NCBI GenBank assembly: GCA_944323685.1 | Contig: CALUTJ010000008.1 | Coordinates: forward strand, 26,431-90,430 | Reading direction: 5' to 3' | DNA from: Candidatus Gastranaerophilales bacterium | Lineage (GTDB): Bacteria; Cyanobacteriota; Vampirovibrionia; Gastranaerophilales; Gastranaerophilaceae | Length of the DNA stretch: 64,000 nucleotides | In this document: piece by piece, positions 7,244 to 16,320 of the stretch | How positions within the stretch are numbered: the stretch's first letter is position 1 | Layout of the letters: the number at the start of each line of letters is the position of its first letter | Notes under the pieces: generated by a model | Told to the model about the DNA's origin: nothing | The model's database searches: none | What the model saw: only the letters and a program-made list of their open reading frames with translations | Made by a program: the position numbers and the translations under genes

Positions 7244-8560
7244 ATGAGTGAAACCAAAAATAAAATATATATTGTAGATGTAACAAACAGAGACGGGGTG
7301 CAAACTTCTCGTCTGGGGCTTGCAAAGCTTCAAAAAACAATTATAAACATGATGCTTGATGATATGGGTATTACTCAATCAGAAGTCGGTTTTCCTACAA
7401 CAAAACACGAGATAAACTACCTCAACGCCAACCTTGAGCTTGTGGACAGAGGGGTTATAAAAAGAACAAAATTTTCGGGCTGGGTAAGAGCGCTTTCTAA
7501 AGACGTTATACAGGCAATACAAAATGTTCCTCGTCTTAAGTTTTTGAACCTGTCGCAATCCACTTCCGACCAGATGATTCGAGGAAAATACGGCGATAAA
7601 ATGACAAAAGCCGATATTCTTGCCCAAACAATAGAAGCTGTGGAAACAGCAAAAACTTACGGGGTGGAGACAATAGGTGTTAACGCAGAAGACGCCTCGA
7701 GAAGTTCCATTGATTATTTGATAGAATATGCAAAAGAATGCAAAAAACACGGCGCTTCCCGTTTCAGATACTGTGATACTTTAGGTTACGAAGACCCCGG
7801 CACTACTTATGACAGAATATACAAAATTGCCAAAGAAGCTCAAATTGATATGGAAATGCACTTCCACAACGATTTGGGAATGGCTGTAGGCTGTTCCGTA
7901 CTCGGTGCAAAAGCGGCTATTGATGCGGGGGTTGATGCTTATATTGATACAGCGATTAACGGTATGGGCGAACGTGCAGGCAATGCGGATTTGATTTCCT
8001 GCCTGCTTGCCGTAAAAAAATCAGCAGGTTTTTCAGGAAAATATGAACTTGACCCCAATATTGATATGTCAAAAGCATGGAAACTTGCCAAATACACATC
8101 CCATGCGTTTGGTGTGCCTATCCCAGTTAACCAGCCTGCTGTCGGGGCGAATGCTTTCGCTCACGAATCAGGAATCCACGCTGACGGTGCGCTAAAAGAC
8201 AGAAGAAATTACGAACTTTATGACTTTGAAGAACTGGGCAGAGGCGAGCCGGAAATCGTTGAAACGGGAAGAATGATTACCATAGGCGAGTACGGCGGTA
8301 TTAAAGGTTTCAGAAACGTTTATAAAAATCTTGAACTGGAATTCCACGACGAAGACGAGGCAAGAAATATTCTTGAACTTGCAAGATATGCCAATGTTCA
8401 TACCCAGTTGCCGCTAACTGACAGCGAGCTGAAATTTATCTATTATTATCCTGATATTGCGGCAAAAATTATGACGGTTACACCTTATTACGAACCTAAA
8501 GGAGAGTTGAAGAAACGTCTGGAAAACTCATCTGACATTATTTCTTCTTCTATTGTATAA
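7244..8560 (+). CDS. Homocitrate synthase / 2-isopropylmalate synthase family enzyme
   Basis: A DRE-TIM metallolyase that condenses acetyl-CoA with a 2-oxoacid. It has 438 residues. The catalytic Arg-Asp pair is in VTNRDGVQ (16-17), the metal-binding block is MHFHNDLGMA, and GMGERAGNADL and the HESGIHADG loop follow. It is shorter than classical LeuA (about 510) and has no clear C-terminal leucine-sensing domain, which is closer to homocitrate synthase/NifV or to short LeuA forms. I cannot assign the 2-oxoacid. No leuBCD or lysine-pathway genes are nearby. scpB follows after 21 bp, probably on the same transcript. Confidence 0.85.
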   Translation: MSETKNKIYIVDVTNRDGVQTSRLGLAKLQKTIINMMLDDMGITQSEVGFPTTKHEINYLNANLELVDRGVIKRTKFSGWVRALSKDVIQAIQNVPRLKFLNLSQSTSDQMIRGKYGDKMTKADILAQTIEAVETAKTYGVETIGVNAEDASRSSIDYLIEYAKECKKHGASRFRYCDTLGYEDPGTTYDRIYKIAKEAQIDMEMHFHNDLGMAVGCSVLGAKAAIDAGVDAYIDTAINGMGERAGNADLISCLLAVKKSAGFSGKYELDPNIDMSKAWKLAKYTSHAFGVPIPVNQPAVGANAFAHESGIHADGALKDRRNYELYDFEELGRGEPEIVETGRMITIGEYGGIKGFRNVYKNLELEFHDEDEARNILELARYANVHTQLPLTDSELKFIYYYPDIAAKIMTVTPYYEPKGELKKRLENSSDIISSSIV

Positions 8561-8581
8561 TGTTGCCAGAGGTCAAGTTAT

Positions 8582-9139
8582 ATGTCACTTAAAGCAAGAA
8601 TAGAAGCCGTGTTGTTCATTACGGCACAGGCATTGGAAGTAAAAGACATCGCAGAAGTTTTAAAAGAAGACGAAGCTGTAGTTGAAGAGGCTTTGTTGGA
8701 TTTGATTATGGATTATTCCGCACGCGAAGGCGCGCTTGAAATCGATGACGAAAACGGCTATATCCTTCAAGTTAAAGAAGAGTACAAGGATATTGTGGAA
8801 AAACTCTGCCCTGTTGAACTTAAGCCGGCAGTGTTAAAAACGCTTACGGTTATCGCTTTAAAAGAACCTATCAGACAATCTTATTTAAAAGAGTTACGTT
8901 CAAATGCCTATGAACATGTTCAGGAACTCTTAAAAATGGGCTTTATTTCCAGACATAAAGATAAAAACGGTCGTTCTTTTAACTTGAAAACAACACCAAA
9001 ATTTAAAGAGTATTTTAAGCTCAAAGGCGATGCAAAAACTCTTGCAAAAATTATTGATATAGAAAAACAAGCCCGTGACAACGGCGATGAAGATTTTGAA
9101 GAAAATCTCGATTTATCTGAGTTTGTGGAAGAAAATTAA
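8582..9139 (+). CDS. scpB: Segregation and condensation protein B
   Basis: Winged-helix subunit of the SMC-ScpAB condensin that compacts and separates newly copied origins. The 185 residues show the N-terminal wing RIEAVLFITAQALEVKDIAE and the second wing around 75-125, with VLKTLTVIALKEPIRQSYLKE, where most ScpB proteins have a block ending in 'QPITR'. The acidic C-tail is usual. Its partners smc and scpA are 7.5-12 kb downstream. scpA and scpB are adjacent in many bacteria, so the separation is notable. Confidence 0.92.
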   Translation: MSLKARIEAVLFITAQALEVKDIAEVLKEDEAVVEEALLDLIMDYSAREGALEIDDENGYILQVKEEYKDIVEKLCPVELKPAVLKTLTVIALKEPIRQSYLKELRSNAYEHVQELLKMGFISRHKDKNGRSFNLKTTPKFKEYFKLKGDAKTLAKIIDIEKQARDNGDEDFEENLDLSEFVEEN

Positions 9140-9165
9140 ACTTTATCCCTGTGTGTTTAATTTTC
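9131..9165. terminator. Bidirectional terminator built from two gene ends
   Basis: A perfect 11-bp inverted repeat GAAAATTAAAC / GTTTAATTTTC with a 13-bp spacer includes the stop codons of scpB and of the convergent gene ending at 9143. Only three bases separate the two genes, so the hairpin is largely coding sequence. It has no long U-tract beyond the stem. Confidence 0.6.
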
Positions 9166-9580
9166 TCGGCGGAACATTTAAAAACTGCTGCATGTGAGCA
9201 CCTTTTAATTTGTCTTCAATTTCCATTTCTTGTTTGGATAAAAGTTCTCTTGAAATGTAGGCTTTATACTCTGCTGCCGTAACGGGAATCCTCGGCATTA
9301 TTTTTACATTTTGAGAATATTCGCGTTTTATCAAATCATCTTCCCGTATAGAAAATTTTGAATAATCTTTTTCTGCTTTTTTTATATCTTCATCTGATTC
9401 GTCTAAAAAAGGATAATAGGGTTTTGTGATTGTTTCTTTGTACGTTCCGCAGTCGGTTTCCATCCCGTAATCATATCTGATGTTGTTATCTGTTTGTTTT
9501 TCTTCTTTACCCCAGATACCGGCAAAGTTTGCATTTTTGTGCAAGCCTTTATAAACAGGACTTATTAAACCTATTTTCAT
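9143..9580 (-). CDS. Small protein of unknown function with NFAG N-terminal motif
   Basis: I start this at the ATG at 9580 (145 residues), because AGGAGG lies five bases upstream; a longer frame to 9634 has no ribosome site. The N-terminus MKIGLISPVYKGLHKNANFA runs into GIWGKEE, with Phe19 in the position of the Phe of the FKG-class proteins. The rest is acidic, Lys/Glu-rich and probably largely helical, and has no membrane segment. No known domain is recognised. It is convergent with scpB. Confidence 0.7.
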   Translation of the reverse strand: MKIGLISPVYKGLHKNANFAGIWGKEEKQTDNNIRYDYGMETDCGTYKETITKPYYPFLDESDEDIKKAEKDYSKFSIREDDLIKREYSQNVKIMPRIPVTAAEYKAYISRELLSKQEMEIEDKLKGAHMQQFLNVPPRKLNTQG

Positions 9581-9609
9581 ACTAACCTCCTGATTTCTCT
9601 TGATGACCA

Positions 9610-9623
9610 CTATAATATTATAG
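9610..9623. promoter_or_regulatory. Palindromic -10 region, possibly bidirectional
   Basis: CTATAATATTATAG is a perfect palindrome with one TATAAT on each strand. It lies about 30 bp upstream of the 9580 start codon and can serve as its -10 box; the -35 box is weak. The same symmetry could also fire the other way, antisense to the gene ending at 9692. Confidence 0.45.
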
Positions 9624-9691
9624 GCCTTTAACACGTATAATTAAACTGTTATAGAGAGAATTTTAATTAAATTTAATGTTGAATTTTAAAT

Positions 9692-10705
9692 TTAAATTTT
9701 AAAGGCCGGCTTTCGGCTTATTTCAGAAAATGCAATTGCGGGTTTAGAGTATCTTTCATCTTCCTGAATGCGTTTGTAATAATCTTTAACCATTACAATC
9801 TGTGTTTTTACGTTTTTAAAACCGTTTTCTTTTAAATATTTTTCTATTTTAGTGCCGTTTGTCTGGTATTTTTTGTTTCTTACAAAGAAATTAAATTTTT
9901 TCTTGCGCATAAAAATCTGGCTTAAAGAAAAATTTATTACATCTGGCAGATAATTGTCAAAAGCACTGACTAAATCAATGTTCAGTATAAAGTTTTCGTT
10001 GTCATTTGTTTGTATTGAAAAATAGCCTTTTACCGAATGTTTTGAGCTGTCTTCGAGCACATATTTGAAAAAAGAAGTTTTGTATAAACCGCTGCAAAGA
10101 ACATTTTCAAATTCTCCGGGGGTTCTGGCAAGAGAATATCGGAAGTGAGGAAAGATAAGTTCGTTGAATATACCCGCAGCAGCTGAGGCATCAGAGTTTT
10201 TAAACGGTCTGAAAAAGCCTTTATCCAGTGACGGCCCGGATACATTTATTTCTTCCATTTTCCACAATTGCTCAGAGGCACAAACCCTAAAACCGCATCC
10301 CTTGGAGAATAATTCCAATAATTCTTCATGGTCTTCATCGACTTTGACCATAAAAGTATTTGCGCCCATTGCACCGTATTTTGCAATAGCAAAACTGACC
10401 AGCTGACGTCCGACATCGTAACCGTTTTCATCAAGAAAGAGCTTGCTTATTCTCCAGCTCTGGGGGTTTTTTTCCTGAGGTTTTAAAGTTACAAGACCGC
10501 AGAGTTTGTTGTCTTCTATTGCAACATAAGAATCTGAGGCAAATTTTAAGCTTAACGGCAAAATTTTGTTCATTAAGTTAAAAGGAAACGGCACATAAGA
10601 TTTGTATCCAAAACCCACATCAGCACTGCTAAGGTTGGATATCATCGAAATCATTTTTTTAAGTTTTGGAATGTCCCGTAATGCTAAGCTTCTAATCTTT
10701 GCCAT
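9692..10705 (-). CDS. GNAT-like acetyltransferase
   Basis: The 337-residue protein has an N-terminal half that reads as a GNAT fold. It has MAKIRSLALRDIPKLKKMI at the start, a beta-4 strand YVAIEDNKLCGLVTLKP near residues 80-96, and a motif-A-like KLFLDENGYDVGRQLVSFAI near 108-127. The C-terminal half (about 170-337) may be a second, degenerate GNAT-like unit, since it again has SDASAAAGIFNEL and repeated strands. The substrate is unknown. It is transcribed alone, divergently from the PC4-like gene. Confidence 0.65.
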   Translation of the reverse strand: MAKIRSLALRDIPKLKKMISMISNLSSADVGFGYKSYVPFPFNLMNKILPLSLKFASDSYVAIEDNKLCGLVTLKPQEKNPQSWRISKLFLDENGYDVGRQLVSFAIAKYGAMGANTFMVKVDEDHEELLELFSKGCGFRVCASEQLWKMEEINVSGPSLDKGFFRPFKNSDASAAAGIFNELIFPHFRYSLARTPGEFENVLCSGLYKTSFFKYVLEDSSKHSVKGYFSIQTNDNENFILNIDLVSAFDNYLPDVINFSLSQIFMRKKKFNFFVRNKKYQTNGTKIEKYLKENGFKNVKTQIVMVKDYYKRIQEDERYSKPAIAFSEISRKPAFKI

Positions 10706-10784
10706 AAGTATAATATATCATTTTTTTTTAGTGTAATAAAGATGGCTGAAAAATTTCTTTATATGTAATTATATACAGGGTTTT

Positions 10785-10813
10785 TTGATAATGTATTACC
10801 CGTTGCTTATATT
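10785..10813 (+). promoter_or_regulatory. Sigma70-type promoter
   Basis: TTGATA (10785-10790) and TATATT (10808-10813) are separated by 17 bp, about 85 bp upstream of the PC4-like gene. A second possible -10, TACAAT, lies at about 10854. The promoter probably drives the PC4-like gene and priA. Confidence 0.5.
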
Positions 10814-10899
10814 TAAGAGGTAATGAAAAAGAAATAATTTATTAAAATTGTGCTACAATAAATTTTGATAGTAAATTGTAAAAAAGAGGAGTGAAAATT

Positions 10900-11145
10900 A
10901 TGGCTGTAGAACCTAAATTGATAGCAACTATTCCGAGAAGCGCAACAGAACAGCTTCAAATTTCAATTAATGAATACAAAGGCAAAAGCTATCTTGATTT
11001 GAGAATTTTTTATACAACGGACGACGGACAAAACTGGCTTCCGACTAAAAAGGGTGTAACTGTTTCGCCTGATAATCTGGAGCTTTTAAAAGACGCTGTT
11101 GATGAAGCAATGAAAGAATTAATGAGTCTTGAAGGTGCAGAATAA
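10900..11145 (+). CDS. PC4/p15-like single-stranded DNA-binding protein
   Basis: The 81-residue protein matches the transcriptional coactivator p15 (PC4) fold: a curved beta sheet with EQLQISINEYKGKSYLDLRI, then FYTTDDGQNWLPTKKGVTVS and a C-terminal dimer helix PDNLELLKDAVDEAM. Bacterial members bind ssDNA or act in transcription and recombination. I chose the ATG at 10900, not the GTG at 10891, because AGGAG overlaps the GTG and sits eight bases before the ATG. It is three bases upstream of priA and likely co-transcribed with it. Confidence 0.8.
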   Translation: MAVEPKLIATIPRSATEQLQISINEYKGKSYLDLRIFYTTDDGQNWLPTKKGVTVSPDNLELLKDAVDEAMKELMSLEGAE

Positions 11146-11148
11146 TTA

Positions 11149-13410
11149 ATGCAAAAAACGTCAGAAAATATTGACAATAAAAAAGAACAACAAGAGGGCA
11201 TGTTGAATAAATATGCCCTTGTTCTTACTTCTATAAAAGGCATCGGAGTTAAAACTTTCAGTTATCTTATACCGGAAGAAATGAAACCCGTTATAAAAAC
11301 AGGTTTACCCGTGCTGGTTCCTTTCGGGCGTATGGGGTTAATTAATGCTTTTGTTTGCGGTTTTACAAATTATTTACCCGAAGGTATAAAAGCAAAATCT
11401 CTTTCCAAAATTCTTGATTATACCCCGATTTTTGATTTAAATTACCTGAAGTTTTTGGAATGGGTGGCGGATTATTACGCTTGCAGTATACAAAACGTCC
11501 TTGAATGCGCCGTACCTATGAAATTTTTAAACGGCGTGCAAAAAGAACAAAATGAAAAATATATAACCTTTAAAACCCTTAATAATGCAACAAAAAGACA
11601 GCAGGAAATTTTAAAAACACTTGAACAAAGCGGAAAAACAAGACTTATTGACTTTGAAAAACAGGTTAAAACAACACGTGCAACTATCAACAAGCTTGAA
11701 AACCTCGGTTGTGTTGAAATAACCGAAGAACAAATATTCAGAAACCCTCTCTCTGTCTTTAAAAAACAGGAGCTTGAAAAGTTCCCGAAACTTATGGACG
11801 AGCAGGAGCAGGTTTATCAGGAAATAGAAAAAAGATTAGGCTCATACAGCACCATACTGCTGCATGGAGTTACCTCTTCAGGGAAAACAGAGGTTTATTT
11901 TAAAGCAATAAAAAAAGTGCTTGAACAGGGCAAAAATGTGTTGTTTCTTGCACCTGAAATAGCACTTGCTTCTATACTTACACAGCGTATTGCAAGGCGT
12001 TTCGGTATTGATAAAACAGCTATATGGCACTCAAGTATTTCAGAGGGTGAAAAATTTGATGTATGGCAAAAAATCAAAAATAATCAAATAAAAATCCTTG
12101 CAGGTGCCCGTTCCGCGGTATTTGCTCCGTTAAAAAACATCGGGTTGATAATCATTGATGAAGAACACGACAGTTCATATAAACAAACAATGCCTTCACC
12201 CAGATACGATGCAAGAAAAGTTGCGCAAAAGCTTGCGGAGCTTAATAATTGTCCGCTTCTGACAGGCAGCGCAACACCTGATATAAATACTTATTATTAC
12301 GCCAAAAATTCCGGCAATCTTTTGACTTTAAAAAAACGCTACAATGATTACCCCATGGCAAAGGTTCGTGTCATTGATATGAGAGAAGAACACTTCAGAG
12401 CAAATCACGGTGTTTTTTCGCGGGCGTTAACAGGTGCTATCGAGCAAAACCTGCGTGATAAAAAACAAACGATTATTCTGATAAATCGACGCGGTTTTTC
12501 AACCTACACCCAGTGTCTGGCATGCGGTGAGGTTATGCAGTGTCCAAAATGCGCCATACCGCTGGTTTTTCACTCGCAAACCCAGACCCTTAAATGCCAC
12601 TATTGTGAATACGAACAACCTGTGATTACAAAATGTCCGAAATGCGGAAATGAAGCTTTGCAAAACAGCGGCACGGGTGTACAAAAGGTAGAAATTATTG
12701 CAAAAAAACTTTTTCCTGATTGCAATATAGTTCGCTTAGACAGCGATGTTATGTCCAAAAAAAATCAGCATATAGAAATTCTTGACGATTTCAGAAACGG
12801 GAAAATAGATATCTTAATCGGTACACAGATGCTTGCTAAAGGGTTAGATAATCCTAATGTTACGCTTGTCGGGGTAATTAATGCGGATAACGGCTTTAAT
12901 TTACCTGATTTTCGTTCTTGTGAAAGGGGTTTTCAACTTTTAACACAGGTTGCTGGGCGCGCAGGCCGCGGTGATAATCCGGGCGAAGTATATTTTCAAA
13001 CCTACAACCCTGATTTTTATGGGCTGGAAACCGCAAAAGAACAGGATTACGAAACCTTTTATAAAACGGAAATAGAAGCCCGCGAGGATTTTGATTACCC
13101 GCCTTTCAGCCAGATTATACGGGTTATTCTTGCGTCAAAAAATCAATTCCGTGCGGAAAGAAGCGCACAGGAAATAGCTATGCGTCTTAACGATATTGTC
13201 GATAAAAGACAACTCACGGAGCCTGTTGCCGTTCTTGGCCCCGCTTCCTGTGTAATAGAAAAACTACAGGATTATTACAGATTTCAGATTCTCATAAAAA
13301 ATAAACTCGGCGAAAAAGGCCACAGGTTTGTTATTTCGTTTTTAAATCAAATTAAATTACCCGATGATATAAGACTTACAATCGATGTTGACCCGATTGA
13401 CATTTTATAA
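11149..13410 (+). CDS. priA: Primosomal replication restart helicase PriA
   Basis: 3'-to-5' DNA helicase that recognises stalled forks and reloads the replicative helicase. It has 753 residues. The N-terminal fork-binding domain comes first, then Walker A GVTSSGKTE (240-248), the DEEH Walker B in IIIDEEHDSSYKQ, and a zinc module with eight cysteines: CLAC, CPKC, CHYC, CPKC. The C-terminal helicase motifs RRGFSTY, GTQMLAKGLD and QVAGRAGRG are all present. The start is uncertain: the ATG at 11149 has a weak ribosome site, and an in-frame ATG at 11200 (MLNKYALV) fits the family start better. A dispersed repeat begins at the base after the stop. Confidence 0.95.
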   Translation: MQKTSENIDNKKEQQEGMLNKYALVLTSIKGIGVKTFSYLIPEEMKPVIKTGLPVLVPFGRMGLINAFVCGFTNYLPEGIKAKSLSKILDYTPIFDLNYLKFLEWVADYYACSIQNVLECAVPMKFLNGVQKEQNEKYITFKTLNNATKRQQEILKTLEQSGKTRLIDFEKQVKTTRATINKLENLGCVEITEEQIFRNPLSVFKKQELEKFPKLMDEQEQVYQEIEKRLGSYSTILLHGVTSSGKTEVYFKAIKKVLEQGKNVLFLAPEIALASILTQRIARRFGIDKTAIWHSSISEGEKFDVWQKIKNNQIKILAGARSAVFAPLKNIGLIIIDEEHDSSYKQTMPSPRYDARKVAQKLAELNNCPLLTGSATPDINTYYYAKNSGNLLTLKKRYNDYPMAKVRVIDMREEHFRANHGVFSRALTGAIEQNLRDKKQTIILINRRGFSTYTQCLACGEVMQCPKCAIPLVFHSQTQTLKCHYCEYEQPVITKCPKCGNEALQNSGTGVQKVEIIAKKLFPDCNIVRLDSDVMSKKNQHIEILDDFRNGKIDILIGTQMLAKGLDNPNVTLVGVINADNGFNLPDFRSCERGFQLLTQVAGRAGRGDNPGEVYFQTYNPDFYGLETAKEQDYETFYKTEIEAREDFDYPPFSQIIRVILASKNQFRAERSAQEIAMRLNDIVDKRQLTEPVAVLGPASCVIEKLQDYYRFQILIKNKLGEKGHRFVISFLNQIKLPDDIRLTIDVDPIDIL

Positions 13411-13589
13411 TTTGTCCGAGAAAAATTCGTGATAAGGAGCAAAGCGACGTGAACGAATTTTTGGAGTGTCACATTGTTCACATAGTGAAGCCATTTTTCA
13501 GGCTTCACCACAGTTCAGCCGAAAAAGAAGGCAAAGGTGAGCAGTGACGGCTCGAAGGCTCGAGGCGGCAACTGCGACACTAGATTAGA
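13411..13589 (+). repeat. Dispersed palindromic repeat, family A, copy 1
   Basis: Reference copy, about 179 bp, from TTTGTCCGAGAAAAATTCGT to CGACACTAGATTAG. It contains hairpin 1 with arms AAAAATTCGT / ACGAATTTTT around a 22-nt loop, hairpin 2 with GTGAAGCC / GGCTTCAC, and two tandem GGCTCGA(A/G) units near the right end. It has no reading frame and starts immediately after the priA stop, so it may serve as its 3' end. Confidence 0.9.
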
Positions 13590-13674
13590 AATCAGTCCTT
13601 CTGTTTGCTATATGAAATATTTTATTTTTTAACTATAATTGAAGCACGGTTAATTAATTATAGGTGGTTAAAAA

Positions 13675-16164
13675 GTGATAAAAGATCAATATTTTCCTCA
13701 GGAAATTGAAAAAAACTGGCAAAAGGTATGGGAAGATAATAAATTCGGAAAAACATACGATGATAGCGATAAACCAAAATACTATGCGCTGTCTATGTTT
13801 CCTTACCCGTCAGGCAAACTTCACATGGGACATGTCAGAAATTACACAATCACGGACGTTATTGCAAGATTCAAAAAAATGCATGGCTTTAATGTCTTGC
13901 ATCCGATAGGCTGGGACAGTTTTGGTCTGCCGGCCGAAAACGCAGCAATACAACACGGCGAAAGCCCGGAAAAATGGACTGATGAAAATATTTCGTATAT
14001 GAAAATGCAATTGAAAAAACTCGGTCTGATGTATGATTGGGACAGAGAAGTCGCAACCTGCAAACCTGATTATTACAAATGGACTCAGTGGCTGTTTTTG
14101 CAGTTGTATAAAAAAGGCCTTGCTTATAAAAAAGAAGCAGCGGTTAACTGGTGCGATGAATGCGCTACTGTTCTGGCTAACGAGCAGGTTATAGACGGAA
14201 AATGCTGGAGATGCGACAGCGTTGTTGAGAAAAAATATCTTTCTCAATGGTTCTTAAAAATTACCGATTACGCGGAACAGCTTTTGCAGGATATTGACAA
14301 GCTCGAAGGCTGGCCTGACAGCGTTAAAATTATGCAGAAAAACTGGATTGGCAAATCTCAGGGGGCAATTTTAAAATTCAAAGTTAAAGAATTCGACGGG
14401 CTGGAAGTTCCTGTTTATACAACAAGACCCGATACCGTCCACGGTATTACCTACCTCGTTGTTGCACCTGAGTACCACGATATAGAAAAATTAACAACAC
14501 CTGAAAATAAAGACGCAGTTGAGGCATACAGAGCAAATGCACGTAAAATGACGGAAATAGAAAGACTCTCTACGGAACGCGTAAAAACAGGTGTTCCACT
14601 GGGTACTCACTGTATAAATCCTTATACCGGCGAGGAATTTCCGCTTTGGACAGCGGATTACGCTCTTGTTGAGTACGGAACAGGCGCTGTTATGGCGGTT
14701 CCTGCGCATGACGAAAGAGATTTTGATTTTGCTAAAAAATATAACCTGCCAGTTAAGGTCGTTATTCAAAACCCTGAAAATCCGTCGGATTACAAGGATG
14801 CAGCTTATACAGAACCCGGTGTTTTGATAAATTCAAACGAATTTAACGGCATGAATAATGAAGACGCGAAAAAAGCAATCACTCAAAAAGCTGTTGACGG
14901 CGGGTTCGGCGAGTTCAAAACCCAGTACAGACTGCGTGACTGGCTGATTTCAAGACAAAGATACTGGGGTGCTCCGATTCCGATTGTTTATTGCGAAAAA
15001 TGCGGCGCACAGCCCGTTCCGGAAGACCAGCTTCCCGTAAGATTGCCGGAAGATGTGGACTTTAGCGTAAAAGGCAAGTCTCCGATTTTGACTTCAAAAA
15101 CCTTCCTTGAAACAACATGCCCCTGCTGCGGCGGAAAAGCAATCCGTGAAACCGATACCATGGATACATTTATCTGCTCAAGCTGGTATTATCTAAGATA
15201 TGCGGACGCTAAAAACGCAAATGCGCCGTTTGACAAAGAACTTGTTAACAAATGGCTGCCGGTTGACCAGTATGTAGGCGGCATTGAGCATGCTATTTTG
15301 CACCTGTTGTATTCAAGATTCTTTACCAAAGCCTTGAAAGATTTGGGGCTTGTTGATTTTGACGAGCCGTTTAAAAATCTTTTGACTCAGGGTATGGTGC
15401 TAAAAGACGGTTCTAAAATGTCTAAGTCAAAAGGCAACACGGTTGACCCTGATGAAATCTTTGAAAACTACGGCGCTGATACAGCGAGATTGTTTATACT
15501 TTCCGATTCACCGCCGGCAAGAGATTTTGACTGGTCTGATGCAGGTGTGGAAGGCTGCTACAAATTCTTGAACAGAGTTTGGAGATTATTTGCATCTAAT
15601 CAGGCAAATTTAATGCTTGATTACAAATTACCTGATGATGTTTCTACACTTACAAAAGAAAACAACGACCTTGTGCGCACAACTCACATTGCGATAAAAG
15701 GCATTACTCAGGATATTTCTAACGAGTTTCAGTTTAACACCGTTATTTCAAAATACCGTGAGTTTGTTAACGCAATATATGACTACACTGCAAAGAAAAC
15801 TCAATACTCTGACGAAGACAAAAACGTGTTGAGTTTTGCTCTTGTCACTTTGCTTAAACTCATGGCACCGACAACAGTGCATTTGACGGAAGAAATTTAT
15901 CATCAAATCGGCGGCAAGGGTTCTATACACGAAACCCGATGGCCGGAATTTGAGGAAAAATTAGCCAAAACCTCCGCAATAACACTCGTTGTACAGGTTA
16001 ACGGCAAAGTTAAAGACAAGATAGAAGTCGATTCCGAATCTACAAAAGAGGAGCTTGAAAAACACGCCCTTGAAAGCGAAAAAGTTAAACAGGCCGCAGA
16101 AGGCAAAACTATAGTTAAAACTATTGTTGTTCCGGGAAGGCTTGTTAATATTGTAGTGAAATAA
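13675..16164 (+). CDS. leuS: Leucyl-tRNA synthetase
   Basis: Class I synthetase that charges tRNA-Leu. It has 829 residues, including the editing CP1 domain. The HIGH-type motif is in PYPSGKLHMGHVRNY (about 43-57), the KMSKS loop is DGSKMSKSKGN near residue 580, and a zinc-ribbon-like CEKCGAQP...CPCCGG module lies at about 440-500. The start is GTG, with AGGTGG six bases upstream; IKDQYFPQEIEKNWQ is the usual LeuRS N-terminus. The gene is bracketed by two inverted copies of repeat family A. No T-box leader is visible upstream. Confidence 0.97.
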   Translation: MIKDQYFPQEIEKNWQKVWEDNKFGKTYDDSDKPKYYALSMFPYPSGKLHMGHVRNYTITDVIARFKKMHGFNVLHPIGWDSFGLPAENAAIQHGESPEKWTDENISYMKMQLKKLGLMYDWDREVATCKPDYYKWTQWLFLQLYKKGLAYKKEAAVNWCDECATVLANEQVIDGKCWRCDSVVEKKYLSQWFLKITDYAEQLLQDIDKLEGWPDSVKIMQKNWIGKSQGAILKFKVKEFDGLEVPVYTTRPDTVHGITYLVVAPEYHDIEKLTTPENKDAVEAYRANARKMTEIERLSTERVKTGVPLGTHCINPYTGEEFPLWTADYALVEYGTGAVMAVPAHDERDFDFAKKYNLPVKVVIQNPENPSDYKDAAYTEPGVLINSNEFNGMNNEDAKKAITQKAVDGGFGEFKTQYRLRDWLISRQRYWGAPIPIVYCEKCGAQPVPEDQLPVRLPEDVDFSVKGKSPILTSKTFLETTCPCCGGKAIRETDTMDTFICSSWYYLRYADAKNANAPFDKELVNKWLPVDQYVGGIEHAILHLLYSRFFTKALKDLGLVDFDEPFKNLLTQGMVLKDGSKMSKSKGNTVDPDEIFENYGADTARLFILSDSPPARDFDWSDAGVEGCYKFLNRVWRLFASNQANLMLDYKLPDDVSTLTKENNDLVRTTHIAIKGITQDISNEFQFNTVISKYREFVNAIYDYTAKKTQYSDEDKNVLSFALVTLLKLMAPTTVHLTEEIYHQIGGKGSIHETRWPEFEEKLAKTSAITLVVQVNGKVKDKIEVDSESTKEELEKHALESEKVKQAAEGKTIVKTIVVPGRLVNIVVK

Positions 16165-16236
16165 AGGGTAAGCTCCTGTTTACCACCGCCGACACAGACT
16201 TGTTAAGAGAATGAAGCGGAAAGGTGGTGATATGAT

Positions 16237-16311
16237 GTGAAATTCTGTATAACAGAAAAAGCGCTATGGCTTATCTTGTTGATAATCATAGCACTTATCT
16301 TCACAAAATAG
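16237..16311 (+). CDS. 24-residue hydrophobic membrane peptide
   Basis: A GTG start opens a 24-codon frame with a charged N-terminus (MKFCITEKALW), an unbroken hydrophobic stretch (LILLIIIALIF) and a TK tail, the pattern of small membrane toxins or membrane-active regulators. GGTGG lies nine bases upstream. Two ATG codons just before it (16232, 16235) lead to an immediate TGA that overlaps the GTG, which could couple or dampen translation. It is too short for standard gene finders. Its function is unknown. Confidence 0.5.
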   Translation: MKFCITEKALWLILLIIIALIFTK

Positions 16312-16320
16312 GGAGTTAAG

